Below, piece after piece: positions 11,484-19,252 of a stretch of DNA of 36,562 bases; positions within the stretch are counted from its first letter, which is position 1; each line of letters opens with the position of its first letter. The stretch comes from Bryobacteraceae bacterium (GTDB lineage: Bacteria > Acidobacteriota > Terriglobia > Bryobacterales > Bryobacteraceae): assembly GCA_013388415.1 (NCBI GenBank), contig JACADU010000009.1, positions 1-36,562 of the forward strand. Direction: 5' to 3'. Both the position numbers and the translations under genes were made by a program. The notes beneath the pieces are model-generated. The model was not told where the DNA came from, searched no databases, and saw nothing but the letters and a program-made list of their open reading frames with translations.

Positions 11484-11880
11484 CTCCAGGGAAGACGAGA
11501 TCCTTGCCGCGTTTGGCGCGGAACTCAGACAGACCGCATGAGCCGAGGGTCTTATAGCCTCTGGCTTCGAGGAGGGCCGCCGCACGGGCAGCCCGGCCGC
11601 CCTGGTTTCAAAGGGTGACGATGAGTTTATCTTTGGGTATTTCGCTGAGGCGGGAGTCGATCCGGCTGAGGGGGATGTTCACATAGCCCTTAACGGAGCC
11701 GAGCCGCGCAATCTCTTCGGGCTCGCGGACGTCGAGGAAGAAGACCTTTCCGGGCGTTTCCAGCAGTTTGGCCAACTCCTCGGAGGATAAGGTCTTGGAA
11801 GCGGCGGAAGGAGCCTGAGCGCAGGCAATGCCGAATGCGATTACGCCGGCCAGCAGGCAGGCGCCACAATAGAGCCTCAT
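11464..11880 (-). CDS. Exported rhodanese-like protein with in-frame UGA (probable selenocysteine) at the catalytic position
   Basis: A 138-residue single-domain rhodanese if the TGA at 11610-11608 (codon 91) is read through. Before it lie a signal peptide (MRLYCGACLLAGVIAFGIACA) and the domain: FFLDVREPEE, then GYVNIPLSRI, then KDKLIVTL. The UGA falls on the catalytic residue of the CxxGxR loop, giving U-N-Q-G-G-R, and the frame continues as AARAAALLEARGYKTLGSCGL to a TAA at 11464. A hairpin follows the UGA at once. The reading ends 20 bases inside the nitroreductase gene, as expected for a real operon partner. A standard call would stop at 11608 and yield a protein without an active site. 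The alternative is a nonsense mutation of the Cys codon. With Sec, the enzyme would be a periplasmic sulfur- or selenium-handling sulfurtransferase or redox protein. Confidence 0.78.
11573..11603 (-). promoter_or_regulatory. Candidate bacterial SECIS hairpin
   Basis: Starting 5 bases after the UGA, AGGGC pairs with GCCCT; then, after a G/G mismatch, GCCG pairs with CGGC around an 11-base loop (GGCTGCCCGTG) that begins with G and contains GU. Position and general form fit a bacterial SECIS, which SelB binds to deliver Sec-tRNA. An alternative fold puts CGGG against CCCG with a 3-base loop. The loop is slightly closer to the UGA than usual, and GC-rich DNA forms hairpins easily. Confidence 0.5.
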
Positions 11881-11903
11881 GGGCGGAGTGTAGCATAGAC
11901 ATA

Positions 11904-13097
11904 ATGGGATCTTCGACTGAAGAATACTATCGAATCGGGAAGCTGCCGCCTTACGTCTTCGCGGTTGTGAACGAGATGAAGGCGAAGCTGCGCGCGGCAC
12001 AATACGACGTTGTCGATTTTGGAATGGGCAATCCGGACGGCGCCACGCCGCGAGTGGTGGTGGCGAAGCTCGCCGAAGCAGCGCGCAACCCGAAGAACCA
12101 CCGCTATTCGGTCTCTCGCGGCATTCCGAATCTGCGTCATGAGATCACCAAGCGATACGCGCGGAATTACGGCGTTGAACTCGATCCGGAGACTGAGGCG
12201 ATTGTGACGATCGGCGCGAAGGACGCGCTGGCGCACCTGATGTTCGCGGTGATCGGTCCTGGCGACGCGGTGGTGACGCCTTCGCCTTGCTACCCGATTC
12301 ACCAATGGGGCGTGATCATGGCGGAGGGGGAAGCGGTTCCGCTGCCAGTGGCGAATCCGCCCGAATTCCTCAACCGGCTTGAGGACGTTTACCGCAAGGC
12401 GGTGAAGCCGCCGAAGTTGATTCTGTTGAATTATCCGCACAATCCGACGACGGCTACGGTGGACCTCGAGTTCTTCAAGTCTGTGATCGCGCTGGCCAGC
12501 CGCCACGGCACGATGGTGCTGCACGACTTCGCCTACGCCGACCTGTGTTTCGACGGCTACAAAGCCCCCAGCATCTTGCAGGTGGAGGGAGCCAAGGAAG
12601 TGGCGGTCGAGATCTTCTCGATGACCAAAAGCTACAACATGGCGGGCTGGCGGGTCGGTTTCTGCCTGGGTAACGCCCGCATGATCAAGGCGCTGGCGAG
12701 GATCAAGAGCTATCTGGATTACGGGATCTTCCAGCCCATTCAGATCGCGGCGATCATCGCACTGCGGGAGTGCGAGGAGGAGGTCCACAAGATCTGTCAT
12801 GTTTATGAACGGCGGCGGGATCTGCTGTGCGAGGGGCTCACGGCAGGGGGCTGGCCGGTCGGGAAACCGAAAGCGTCGATGTTCGTCTGGGCGCCGATTC
12901 CGGAGGGGTTCCGGGGGATCGGCTCGCTGGAGTTTTCGAAACTGCTTCTTGAGAAAGCGCTGGTGGCAGTCAGCCCTGGGATCGGGTTCGGGCCGGCGGG
13001 GGATGGCCACATTCGTTTCGCATTGATCGAGAATCACCACCGCACGCGGCAGGCAATCCGCTGCATCAGGCAATTTCTGAAGGACGCGAAGAGCTGA
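11904..13097 (+). CDS. alaC: PLP-dependent aminotransferase, alanine-synthesising (AlaC) type
   Basis: A 397-residue class I/II aminotransferase. It has the usual order: YSVSRGIPNLRHEI, the Ala-Lys-Asp cofactor region GAKDALAHLMF, LNYPHNPTT, HDFAYADLCFDGYKAPS, and the PLP lysine Lys242 in FSMTKSYNMAGWRVGF. The length and the PHNPTT and SYNMAGWR motifs match AlaC-type glutamate-pyruvate transaminases and their diaminopimelate aminotransferase relatives, so the main reaction is probably pyruvate plus glutamate to alanine plus 2-oxoglutarate. Cytoplasmic. The ATG at 11904 has no ribosome site, only a TAGCAT 7 bases upstream, and only 23 bases separate it from the start of the divergent rhodanese gene. 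Confidence 0.85.
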   Translation: MGSSTEEYYRIGKLPPYVFAVVNEMKAKLRAAQYDVVDFGMGNPDGATPRVVVAKLAEAARNPKNHRYSVSRGIPNLRHEITKRYARNYGVELDPETEAIVTIGAKDALAHLMFAVIGPGDAVVTPSPCYPIHQWGVIMAEGEAVPLPVANPPEFLNRLEDVYRKAVKPPKLILLNYPHNPTTATVDLEFFKSVIALASRHGTMVLHDFAYADLCFDGYKAPSILQVEGAKEVAVEIFSMTKSYNMAGWRVGFCLGNARMIKALARIKSYLDYGIFQPIQIAAIIALRECEEEVHKICHVYERRRDLLCEGLTAGGWPVGKPKASMFVWAPIPEGFRGIGSLEFSKLLLEKALVAVSPGIGFGPAGDGHIRFALIENHHRTRQAIRCIRQFLKDAKS

Positions 13098-13103
13098 GGC
13101 TGC

Positions 13104-13109
13104 TATGAT
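13104..13109 (+). promoter_or_regulatory. -10-like hexamer close to the GNAT start
   Basis: TATGAT, one base from the -10 consensus, ends 6 bases before the ATG at 13116, and no ribosome site lies between. If used, the transcript would be leaderless or nearly so. Confidence 0.35.
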
Positions 13110-13115
13110 CAGCCC

Positions 13116-14078
13116 ATGGCGGCGCGCCCCGAGGCGTCAGGACTGCGTGTCGTGGAGCTGGCCACGCTCCACGCGGGATCTCTCAGCGCGCTGCTGAGGG
13201 AAGAGACAGAACGCTGGCGCATCCTGCTCGACTGGGACTTCAGCAGTTCGGCCGAGCTGGTGAGCCGGTACGCTTCGTGCCGCGCGCTGGAGGGTTTTGC
13301 CCTGCTCGACGAAGACCGGGCGGTCGGCTACAGCTACTGGGTGGTGGATGAGCGCAAGGGTCTGATCGGAGACCTGTATGTTCGCGACGCCTGGCGAAGT
13401 CCGTTCAATGAACTGACTCTGCTTGAAGCCACATTGCGCCAACTGCGGCGGCAACCTTGGTTGCGCCGCGTGGAAGCGCAACTGATGCAGCTTGGCATCC
13501 GCGGACCGCTGGGAGATTTGCAGCCGCAGCCGGCGCGGTTTCCGCGGTGCTTCATGCTGGCGCAGCTTGAGCGGCTGAACAGCCACAGGCCGGTCGCATA
13601 CGCCGGGGAGCTTGCGTTCGCGCCCTGGCACATGCGGTACGCCGACGAGGCGGCTGAACTGATCGCCAGGGTCTATGCAGGGCATATCGACAGCGAGATC
13701 AATGACCAGTACAAGTCTGCGGCGGGGGCGATGAAGTTCTTGCAGAACATCGTGCAGTACCCGGGCTGTGGCCAGTTCTGCCCCGAGTGCTCGCTGCTTG
13801 CATTCGACCAGGATGGGCGCGCCTGCGGACTTCTGCTGGCCACCATGGTCGCCCGCACGTCCGGGCACGTGGCTCAACTCTGTGTGGAGCAGGGACGGAG
13901 GGGGACCGGGCTGGGTTACGAACTGCTGCGCCGCGCTTTGGAGCTGTTCGCTTCACGGGGCGCCACATCGGCGTCACTGACAGTGACGGCATCGAATCGT
14001 CCGGCGGTCGGGCTGTATGAAAGATTCGGCTTCCGGACGATTCACCACTTCGACGCCTACGTCTGGGATCCGTTTTAG
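13116..14078 (+). CDS. Tandem GNAT acetyltransferase
   Basis: A 320-residue protein. The C-terminal half (about 165-320) is a complete GNAT domain: LCVEQGRRGTGLGYELLRRAL carries the acetyl-CoA pyrophosphate loop (Q/RxxGxG), followed by SLTVTASNRPAVGLYERFGFRTI. The N-terminal half has GNAT-like strands (ALLDEDRAVGYSYWVVDE, GLIGDLYVRDAWR) but a weak acetyl-CoA loop, so it is probably a degenerate, substrate-shaping copy. Two cysteines in CGQFCPEC lie in the second half. The acceptor may be a small amine, antibiotic or protein N-terminus; nothing in the context decides. It starts 18 bases after the aminotransferase stop. Confidence 0.8.
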   Translation: MAARPEASGLRVVELATLHAGSLSALLREETERWRILLDWDFSSSAELVSRYASCRALEGFALLDEDRAVGYSYWVVDERKGLIGDLYVRDAWRSPFNELTLLEATLRQLRRQPWLRRVEAQLMQLGIRGPLGDLQPQPARFPRCFMLAQLERLNSHRPVAYAGELAFAPWHMRYADEAAELIARVYAGHIDSEINDQYKSAAGAMKFLQNIVQYPGCGQFCPECSLLAFDQDGRACGLLLATMVARTSGHVAQLCVEQGRRGTGLGYELLRRALELFASRGATSASLTVTASNRPAVGLYERFGFRTIHHFDAYVWDPF

Positions 14079-14608
14079 GGGCGCGAGCCCCAGATGAGCA
14101 GAAGCGCTGCGAGGGCAATGGTGACGGCGCGGGGCATTCCGAAGGAGGCTTCGTTGCCCGCCTCGAGTTCGGCGCTTTCCTTGTAGGGGGCCTTGCCCTG
14201 GGCAAGGAGGCGGAGGATTTGTCCGATGTTGAGCAGAGTCCTGCGCACACGCCCGCGGACGATCACGCCGATGAGGGCGACGATTCCCCCGAGAATCGCG
14301 TCTAGGACAAACACCACGAGCAGATTCGCCGGACCGGCGAAGGTTCCGACAGCCGCCATCAGTTTCACGTCTCCGCCGCCGAGGAAGCCGAGAAGAAAGG
14401 GAATGAGGAACAGGAGCGAGGCCAGGAATCCGAGGCCGGCGGTTTTGAGTCCGGCGAGGCCGGCGGCGTAAAAATTGATGGCGAATCCAAGGAGGATGCC
14501 GCCCAGGGTCAGCCAATTTGGGATGGACCGGGACCTGAGATCGCTGAGCGCGGCGGCGAGAACCACCGCGGCAAGGGCCCAGGATACTGAAACGGGCAGT
14601 GGAGTCAT
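14075..14608 (-). CDS. Type IV prepilin peptidase, A24 family (TadV/CpaA-like)
   Basis: A 177-residue inner-membrane aspartic protease with about five hydrophobic segments. The two catalytic aspartates are visible: Asp23 in ALSDLRSRSIPNWLT and Asp80 in the GxGD-type motif GGGDVKLMAA. It lacks the N-terminal cysteine-rich methyltransferase region of PilD, which is typical of the short TadV/CpaA form that cleaves Flp-type prepilins. No pilin or tad gene is nearby, so it is an orphan here. The start at 14608 is the first Met giving a natural membrane N-terminus. It converges with the GNAT gene (4-base overlap) and diverges from the next gene across only 24 bases. Confidence 0.88.
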   Translation of the reverse strand: MTPLPVSVSWALAAVVLAAALSDLRSRSIPNWLTLGGILLGFAINFYAAGLAGLKTAGLGFLASLLFLIPFLLGFLGGGDVKLMAAVGTFAGPANLLVVFVLDAILGGIVALIGVIVRGRVRRTLLNIGQILRLLAQGKAPYKESAELEAGNEASFGMPRAVTIALAALLLIWGSRP

Positions 14609-14632
14609 GCTGCGCGATAAAATCCTATCGTC

Positions 14633-15856
14633 ATGAGTTCTTATTCTCGCAGAGGCTTTATCGCAGCGGGCGCTGCGGCGGCGTGGACGGCGAAATCCTA
14701 CGCTTCGATTCAAGGCGCCAACGAGCGGGTTCGAATGGGCGTCATCGGCTGCGGCGGGATCGCCGGCCACCATATGCAGACGCTGCTCAGGATGAAGGAG
14801 CCGGACCGCATTGACATCGCCGCCGTCTGCGACGTCTACACAAAGCGGCGGGAGGCGGCCGCAAAGCTGACCGGTGGGCGTCCGGAGAAAGTCTACAAAG
14901 CGATTCTGGACGATAAGAACATCGACTATGTGCTGATCGCGACTCCCGAGCACTGGCATTGCCAGATGACGCTGGACGCGCTCGATGCCGGCAAGCACAT
15001 CTACGTCGAAAAGCCGATGACGCACTCCATCGAGGAATCCAAGAAAGTGCTGGCGAAGCTCGCGACCAAACGCGGGATCCAACTTCAGGTTGGCGTTCAG
15101 GGGATGAGCGACAACAGTTACGTCTCCGCGTGGGAGTATGTCAGCAAGGGCGCCCTGGGCAAGGTGGTCCTCGCCCAGATCGATTACTCGCGCAATCACG
15201 TGAAGGATTACTGGGACTATCCGATCGACCAGGACGCCAAGCCGGGCCCGGATCTCGACTGGAAAGCCTGGCTTGGGCCCGCGCCCAAGCGGGACTGGGA
15301 CCCCAACCGGTATTTCCGCTGGCGCTGGTTCTGGGACTATTCCGGCGGCATCGCGACCGACCTATACGTTCACCGGGCCACGCGGCTGATCAAAGCGCTG
15401 AACCTGAGGTTCCCGGAGAAGGTGGTTGCCACCGGCGGGAAGTTCGAGTTCGTCGATTCGGCGGCCGAGGTTCCGGACACGTTCAACGTGCTGGCCGATT
15501 ACCCCGGCGGTCCGACCATGCAACTGGTGAGTTCTCTGGCCAACGACACGCCGGTTGAGCACATGCTGCGCGGGCACAAGGCGACGCTGCGATTCACGCG
15601 CACAGGCTTCACGATCACGCCGCAGCGGCTGTTCGCGAAGGAAGCGCAGACGGTCGAGTTCAAGAAGACGGGCGCGGAGAGCACTGAACTCCATCACCGG
15701 AACCTGCTCAACGCGGTCCGCAAAGGCGAGAAGCTGAACTGCGACGCGCAACTCGGCTTCTACGGCGTTGTGGTGTGCGAGATGGCCGTTCAAAGCTACC
15801 GGAAGAGACAGTATCTGGTGTGGGACAACACAAAGCAGAAGGCGAAGAAGGCCTGA
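14633..15856 (+). CDS. Tat-exported Gfo/Idh/MocA family oxidoreductase
   Basis: A 407-residue protein with a twin-arginine leader ([18 protein letters not shown]), so it folds in the cytoplasm with its cofactor and is exported by Tat. The Rossmann motif is [13 protein letters not shown], the family motif is YVEKPMTHS, and GIATDLYVH marks the substrate domain. Exported members of this family often hold NAD(P) tightly and act on extracellular or periplasmic sugars, as in glycoside-modifying oxidoreductases of Acidobacteriota, Planctomycetota and Bacteroidota. A TAAAAT hexamer lies 9 bases before the ATG and there is no ribosome site. It stands alone on this strand. Confidence 0.9.
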   Translation: MSSYSRRGFIAAGAAAAWTAKSYASIQGANERVRMGVIGCGGIAGHHMQTLLRMKEPDRIDIAAVCDVYTKRREAAAKLTGGRPEKVYKAILDDKNIDYVLIATPEHWHCQMTLDALDAGKHIYVEKPMTHSIEESKKVLAKLATKRGIQLQVGVQGMSDNSYVSAWEYVSKGALGKVVLAQIDYSRNHVKDYWDYPIDQDAKPGPDLDWKAWLGPAPKRDWDPNRYFRWRWFWDYSGGIATDLYVHRATRLIKALNLRFPEKVVATGGKFEFVDSAAEVPDTFNVLADYPGGPTMQLVSSLANDTPVEHMLRGHKATLRFTRTGFTITPQRLFAKEAQTVEFKKTGAESTELHHRNLLNAVRKGEKLNCDAQLGFYGVVVCEMAVQSYRKRQYLVWDNTKQKAKKA

Positions 15857-15990
15857 GGCGGCTACAACGGATCTTCAGCGCCATAGCCTGGGGGGGCGGC
15901 GCAAGGTTCGCCGGTCACAAACAGGCGGCGCATGGCGCGATGAACGTAAGGCCCGATGAGTTCGCGGCCCCTGCTGCCCAGGCTGGCGAT

Positions 15991-17217
15991 TTACGCCTCG
16001 ACGCGCTGCCGGAGCAAGATTCGCGGCCTGGCTGCCAGAACCTCTTCGAGGAAATCAGCGAGCCGTTCGCCATAACTGTCTGCGTCGAAGCGGGATGAGG
16101 AGTAATCGCGCGCGGCGGCGGCGGTCCGTTCGCGCAACGCCTTGTCGCTCACGACCCGGAGAAGCAGCTCATGAAGCCTGTCGAGCTTGTCAGGCTCAGC
16201 CTGGACGACGGCGCCGTCGGGCAGTTCGGCGTAGAAGCCTTCCCGGATCACGACGACCGGCTTGCCGTGTCTCATCTGTTCGATCACGGAGCAGGATGCT
16301 CCCTCGGTATTCGGGCGACGGAGATTGATGCAGATGTCCGCGTTCTGCAGCCAGCCGTGCAGGTACTCCTCGGTCTGGTATCCGGTGAAACGAACGCAGT
16401 CTTCGAGATGGAAATCCCGCACCATCGCCCTCAGCCGCGGTCCCTCGACAGGGCAGTCCTGTCCGACGACGGCGAAGAGGGCTTGCGAGGAGAGTTGGGG
16501 CGAGCGATGGAGGGCTTCGATGACCGTGTGGAGCAGCTTTGTCCGGTTGATGTAGCCGGAGGCGACCATTAGGACGCGGTCATCGGGAACGCCGAGAGCG
16601 GCGCGAGTCAGGCAGGTTCGCGGCGGGACAGGCGCCACAGCCAGATCGATCCGTGTGGAGGGACCGTCGAAGACCGCCTGGACCGCCTCCAGGTGGTGGT
16701 TGGAATGCACGACGGCGCCCAGAGCGTTGGCCAGCACGGGCTCGAAGAGCGGATACCGGCTCACCAGATCCGTCTCCCAGAGGCCGTTGTTTCTGCCGGC
16801 TACGGTTTCTTCGGCGTACCGGCGAACCGCCTTGCCGTAGGCCTTTTCGATCTCATGCAAATAGCCCATTGGGTGGCGGAGGAGTTGAAGGTAGTAGTTG
16901 GAGACGAGATGATGGAGGACGAAGTCATGGAGGATGTGAACTCCTGGTCTCTGGAGGCTCAGCTCCAGGATACGGGGGAAGTGGTTGGCGTCGTTGCCCA
17001 TCTGGTAGAGGAGCAGATCGTAGGCGTCGAGCCGCGGGTCACCGAGCGCCAGACTCGATTCGAACGGGATCACGGGCGTCTGCGCCTCGATCAGCCTTGA
17101 GGAGAGAGGGCACCAGACATCGACATTGTGCCGCTTGCAGAGCGAGGGCAGGATGAGGCGGGCGTATTTGCCCATCGTGGCGTCGGGATCAAAGGGCGTA
17201 ACGAGCGCGATTCTCAT
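15991..17217 (-). CDS. Glycosyltransferase, GT4-like
   Basis: A 408-residue cytoplasmic transferase with two Rossmann halves. The start MRIALVTPFDPDATMGKYA and the C-terminal donor-binding part (VGQDCPVEG, GYQTEEYLHGWLQNADICINLRRPNTEGASCSVIEQMRHGKPVVVI) are typical of GT4 enzymes, with the E-x7-E-like element in the last stretch. HILHDFVLHHL is the usual His-rich acceptor-side motif. The ATG at 17217 overlaps the TGA of the preceding gene (ATGA), so I reject the longer frame to 17271. It is the last gene of the glycan cluster. Sugar donor and acceptor unknown. Confidence 0.87.
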   Translation of the reverse strand: MRIALVTPFDPDATMGKYARLILPSLCKRHNVDVWCPLSSRLIEAQTPVIPFESSLALGDPRLDAYDLLLYQMGNDANHFPRILELSLQRPGVHILHDFVLHHLVSNYYLQLLRHPMGYLHEIEKAYGKAVRRYAEETVAGRNNGLWETDLVSRYPLFEPVLANALGAVVHSNHHLEAVQAVFDGPSTRIDLAVAPVPPRTCLTRAALGVPDDRVLMVASGYINRTKLLHTVIEALHRSPQLSSQALFAVVGQDCPVEGPRLRAMVRDFHLEDCVRFTGYQTEEYLHGWLQNADICINLRRPNTEGASCSVIEQMRHGKPVVVIREGFYAELPDGAVVQAEPDKLDRLHELLLRVVSDKALRERTAAAARDYSSSRFDADSYGERLADFLEEVLAARPRILLRQRVEA

Positions 17218-18251
17218 GAGAGCAACTTGCCGATGACGTGTTCCCAACTGTTGGGTATGGACAGCGCCCATTGGCGGGCATTCTCACCGAGGAGGCGGGC
17301 GAGCGCCCGGTCGCTGTAGAGACTGTCGAACGCCTCGGCGATCGCGCGAGGGTCCGGCTCGACCACAAAGCCGTTCAAACCGCTTCTGACGGCGGAAGTC
17401 ACGCCCCCCGAATCGTGGCACGTCACGCAGGCTTTTTGAGAGAAGAAGGCTTCCGCCGTGACGTAGCCGACGGCGTCTTCGTCGAAGGGGACGTAGACGG
17501 CAGCCAGGCAACTGGCCAGCAGAGCGGTTTTCTCCTCTTCGGAGATGAAGCGCGGTTCGAAGGTCACCTTGTCTTCGAGCTTGCGGGCGCGGATCAGCGC
17601 GCTGATGGATTCGGTCAGTTCCGCCTCTTCGCTGAAGCCGGCGACGTGGAGCTTGACGGGCGTCCGGGTGTAAGCCATCGCCTCAACTGCAAGCGCCTGC
17701 CGTTTGACCCGGGAGATCCTTCCGATGGCAACAATGGTGTCCCCATACCCGGCGCAATGGAAGCGGCTGGAGTCGCCGAAGGGGCAGGTCAACGGCTCGG
17801 CCAGGATTCCGTTGTAGCGCCGCAGGCGGTCCGCGGTGGTTGCGTGGTTTGTGTAGATCTTTCTGACTTCGCGCAACGCTTCGTCGTCGGCGCGACGGAT
17901 GATCTGGCGGATCCGCCTGCCCTCTTCGTTGACCGGGAGCGATTTGAACGGCGTGTTCCACAGCTCGTAGGCGCCGCGATACTGATGAAGCAGCCAGAGC
18001 ACTTTGTCTTCATGAGGGATGAAGTAAGTGGGAAATCTCATGCAGATGATGCGGCCGGCGAGGGGGATTCGGAGGAGCCTGGCGGCCAGGATCGAGCGGG
18101 CGACGGCGGCGTGGGGAGTCTGGATGAAGGGCAGTTTCAGCAGAACCGCATCGTGGCCGAACTCCCTCAGCTTCGCAGTCAGGCTGCTGGCGAGGTGCTC
18201 CGCGCCCCCGTAGAGGAACGGCCATGCGTGGTTGACGACTGCGACTTTCAT
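17214..18251 (-). CDS. Glycosyltransferase, GT4 family
   Basis: A 345-residue transferase with a GT-B fold. VVNHAWPFLYGGAEHLASSLTAKLREFGHDA is a classic GT4 N-terminus. The donor domain has VAIGRISRVKRQALAVEAMA, then KLHVAGF, and VPFDEDAVGYVTAEAFFSQKACVTCHDSGG, which carries the catalytic-site acid/E-x7-E region. It overlaps the genes on both sides by ATGA, so it is made with them. Acts on the cytoplasmic face during glycan repeat-unit assembly. The longer open frame to 18431 lacks family similarity and is not used. Confidence 0.9.
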   Translation of the reverse strand: MKVAVVNHAWPFLYGGAEHLASSLTAKLREFGHDAVLLKLPFIQTPHAAVARSILAARLLRIPLAGRIICMRFPTYFIPHEDKVLWLLHQYRGAYELWNTPFKSLPVNEEGRRIRQIIRRADDEALREVRKIYTNHATTADRLRRYNGILAEPLTCPFGDSSRFHCAGYGDTIVAIGRISRVKRQALAVEAMAYTRTPVKLHVAGFSEEAELTESISALIRARKLEDKVTFEPRFISEEEKTALLASCLAAVYVPFDEDAVGYVTAEAFFSQKACVTCHDSGGVTSAVRSGLNGFVVEPDPRAIAEAFDSLYSDRALARLLGENARQWALSIPNSWEHVIGKLLS

Positions 18252-19252
18252 AGTGCGGTGATGGCCGAGATGGCGTAATCCCAGTTCGCACCCCACTCGC
18301 CGAGCCGCTCGCGGCCTGCGCGGCCGAGAGATCGCATGGCATCCGGGCGGGAGGTCAATTGGGTGAGGATCGAGGCGAGCGCGTGGCTGTCGAGCGGAGA
18401 GAGCAGGCCGTTCCGTCCGTCTTCGATCCATTCGGCAGCCGCTGGAGAATCGAATGCGACGACGGGCGCATCGCAGGCGTGAGCGTCGATCGCGAGACGG
18501 CCGAGGACACCGGCGTTGTCAGAAAGCCCGATGACACCCATGGCCGCAGGGAGAGATTCCGCCCACTGTGCCGCGGGCAGCACCTTCACGCGGTCTTCGA
18601 GGCCCAGGCGGCGCAGCAGGCTGCTCCACTGTTCGGCGGAGAACGGCAAGTTCCCGAAGAGCCACAGCAGAAAGTCTTGCGGTACGGCGGCAAAGGCCTC
18701 GAGCGACAACAGGAGCTGAACGCGGGATGCGCTGTGGAGGCTTGCCGCCAGGATCTTTTGCTTTGGCATTTCCCGGCGGGCAACACACGAGGGAAAGGGG
18801 AGGAACGACGCCTCGATGCCCTCTTCCCGCTTGAAGCTTTCGCAGGAGGATGGCGAATCGAAGAAGATCTTGCGCGCTTCGGCGAACGCCATCCTGTCAC
18901 TCACCCGCATGGATGCGAGAACGGAGTTGGAAGCCGGGTCTTGCCTGAAGTAGCCCTCGGGCATCAAGTGGCCGCAGCGGAATGCCTTGCCGCCGGCCCA
19001 GATGACTTTGCGGCGGTGATGGACGACGTGACAGGGCGGATGAAGGCTAATCAGGAGATCGCCGTATTCAACCGGCTCCAGCAGCCTGAAAGCCAGGATT
19101 TGCTCCAGGGGAGGGGATGCCGGGTCGAAGGGCATCCGCATCTCCTCGCACTTGTGGCCGCGGGATTCCAGTTCGCGCGAAAGGGCGGCAGCGATGTGGC
19201 TAACCGAATCGCCGGCCGAAGGGCAGAACGTGTGCAAAACGATTATCTGCAC
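18248..19252 (-). CDS. Glycosyltransferase-like protein (GT-B fold)
   Basis: A 334-residue protein. IIVLHTFCPSAGDSVSHIAAALSRELESRGH resembles the start of GT4 enzymes and the C-terminus (GVLGRLAIDAHACDAPVVAFDSPAAAEWIEDGRNGLL) matches their nucleotide-sugar half, but the central part is divergent and the usual E-x7-E glutamates are not evident. It may use an unusual donor or be weakly active. The start is GTG at 19252, supported by a strong GAGGAGG ribosome site; it overlaps the aminotransferase end by 10 bases and the following glycosyltransferase by ATGA. Confidence 0.78.
   Translation of the reverse strand: MQIIVLHTFCPSAGDSVSHIAAALSRELESRGHKCEEMRMPFDPASPPLEQILAFRLLEPVEYGDLLISLHPPCHVVHHRRKVIWAGGKAFRCGHLMPEGYFRQDPASNSVLASMRVSDRMAFAEARKIFFDSPSSCESFKREEGIEASFLPFPSCVARREMPKQKILAASLHSASRVQLLLSLEAFAAVPQDFLLWLFGNLPFSAEQWSSLLRRLGLEDRVKVLPAAQWAESLPAAMGVIGLSDNAGVLGRLAIDAHACDAPVVAFDSPAAAEWIEDGRNGLLSPLDSHALASILTQLTSRPDAMRSLGRAGRERLGEWGANWDYAISAITAL

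Noticed and set aside
11484-11585. Longer N-terminus of the nitroreductase starting at 11585
   Set aside because: Those codons overlap the rhodanese C-terminus in another frame and show no family similarity; the ATG at 11483 has a ribosome site.
15862-15990. Forty-two in-frame codons after the TAA of the glycosyltransferase (ELIGPYVHRAMRRLF region)
   Set aside because: It looks protein-like, but TAA is not a recoding codon in bacteria and no family is recognised. It could be a remnant of an older gene end; not enough to call a pseudogene.
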